Under the pieces are notes generated by a model. The model ran no database searches. It was not told where the DNA came from and saw only the letters and a list, made by a program, of their open reading frames with translations. The position numbers and the translations under genes are program-made. Below, piece after piece: positions 5,673 through 5,677 of a stretch of DNA of 5,677 nt (positions are counted from its first letter, which is position 1; each line of letters opens with the position of its first letter). Origin of the DNA: Bacteroidota bacterium (lineage in GTDB: Bacteria; Bacteroidota; Bacteroidia; Bacteroidales; UBA1556); NCBI GenBank assembly GCA_003648395.1, contig QMPB01000341.1, forward strand, positions 1-5,677, written 5' to 3'.

Positions 5673-5677
5673 ACTGG

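Larger units (their letters stand above)
5316..5677. other. Intergenic region upstream of porV, no convincing gene
   Basis: This 362-base stretch is very AT-rich and every frame is broken by stops. The part near porV carries the predicted promoter (5358-5365). The rest contains palindromes at 5362-5373, 5475-5484 and 5579-5588, a 12-base low-complexity direct repeat, and a terminator-like hairpin pair near the right edge. The only frames of note are a 14-codon ATG frame (5583-5627, +) and a minus-strand frame open from the right edge to a TGA at 5556-5558; neither has recognisable protein character. Confidence 0.7.

Noticed and set aside
5556..5675. Minus-strand frame open from the right edge to a TGA at 5556-5558, as the 3' end of another gene
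   Set aside because: It covers only 39 codons, its translation is Lys/Phe-rich without any known motif, and it runs through the overlapping inverted repeats. It looks like translated non-coding AT-rich DNA, although the window edge prevents certainty.

Overview
This is an AT-rich window (roughly one third G+C by eye) that reads as chromosomal core DNA of a member of the Bacteroidota. Three things point there. PorV, an outer-membrane component of the type IX secretion system, is confined to that phylum and its close relatives. Two intergenic regions carry a -7 element of the form TAnnTTTG, the Bacteroidota housekeeping promoter signature. No start codon has an obvious Shine-Dalgarno sequence. 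A Bacteroidales/Marinilabiliales-type organism would fit, but the order is a guess.

Layout. Bases 1-1677 (+) hold the C-terminal part of an alpha-glucan (glycogen) phosphorylase whose 5' end lies outside the window. A 53-base gap with a Bacteroidota-type -7 box follows. Then comes a complete YbdG-type mechanosensitive channel of the MscS superfamily (1731-2993, +). From the other side, a compact minus-strand cluster reads porV (5315-4092), ispF (4087-3602) and mobA (3600-2983), with gaps of 4 and 1 bases. It is almost certainly one transcription unit. The 3' end of mobA overlaps the 3' end of the channel gene by 11 bp in convergent orientation. The last ~360 bases (5316-5677) have no convincing gene. 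They hold the probable porV promoter, several perfect palindromes and a pair of overlapping, mutually exclusive inverted repeats that includes a terminator-like hairpin.

Functionally the genes are housekeeping: storage-glucan breakdown (GlgP), osmotic protection (MscS/YbdG), secretion of T9SS cargo (PorV), isoprenoid synthesis by the MEP pathway (IspF) and molybdenum cofactor nucleotidylation (MobA). Those in the minus-strand cluster share transcription rather than a pathway.

I see no mobile element, CRISPR array, tRNA, rRNA or defence/toxin system. The points most worth checking are the apparent non-ATG (TTG) start of porV, a 12-bp palindrome overlapping the predicted porV -7 box, two related palindromes (TTGYATRCAA) 104 bp apart, and the switch-like hairpin pair at the right edge.
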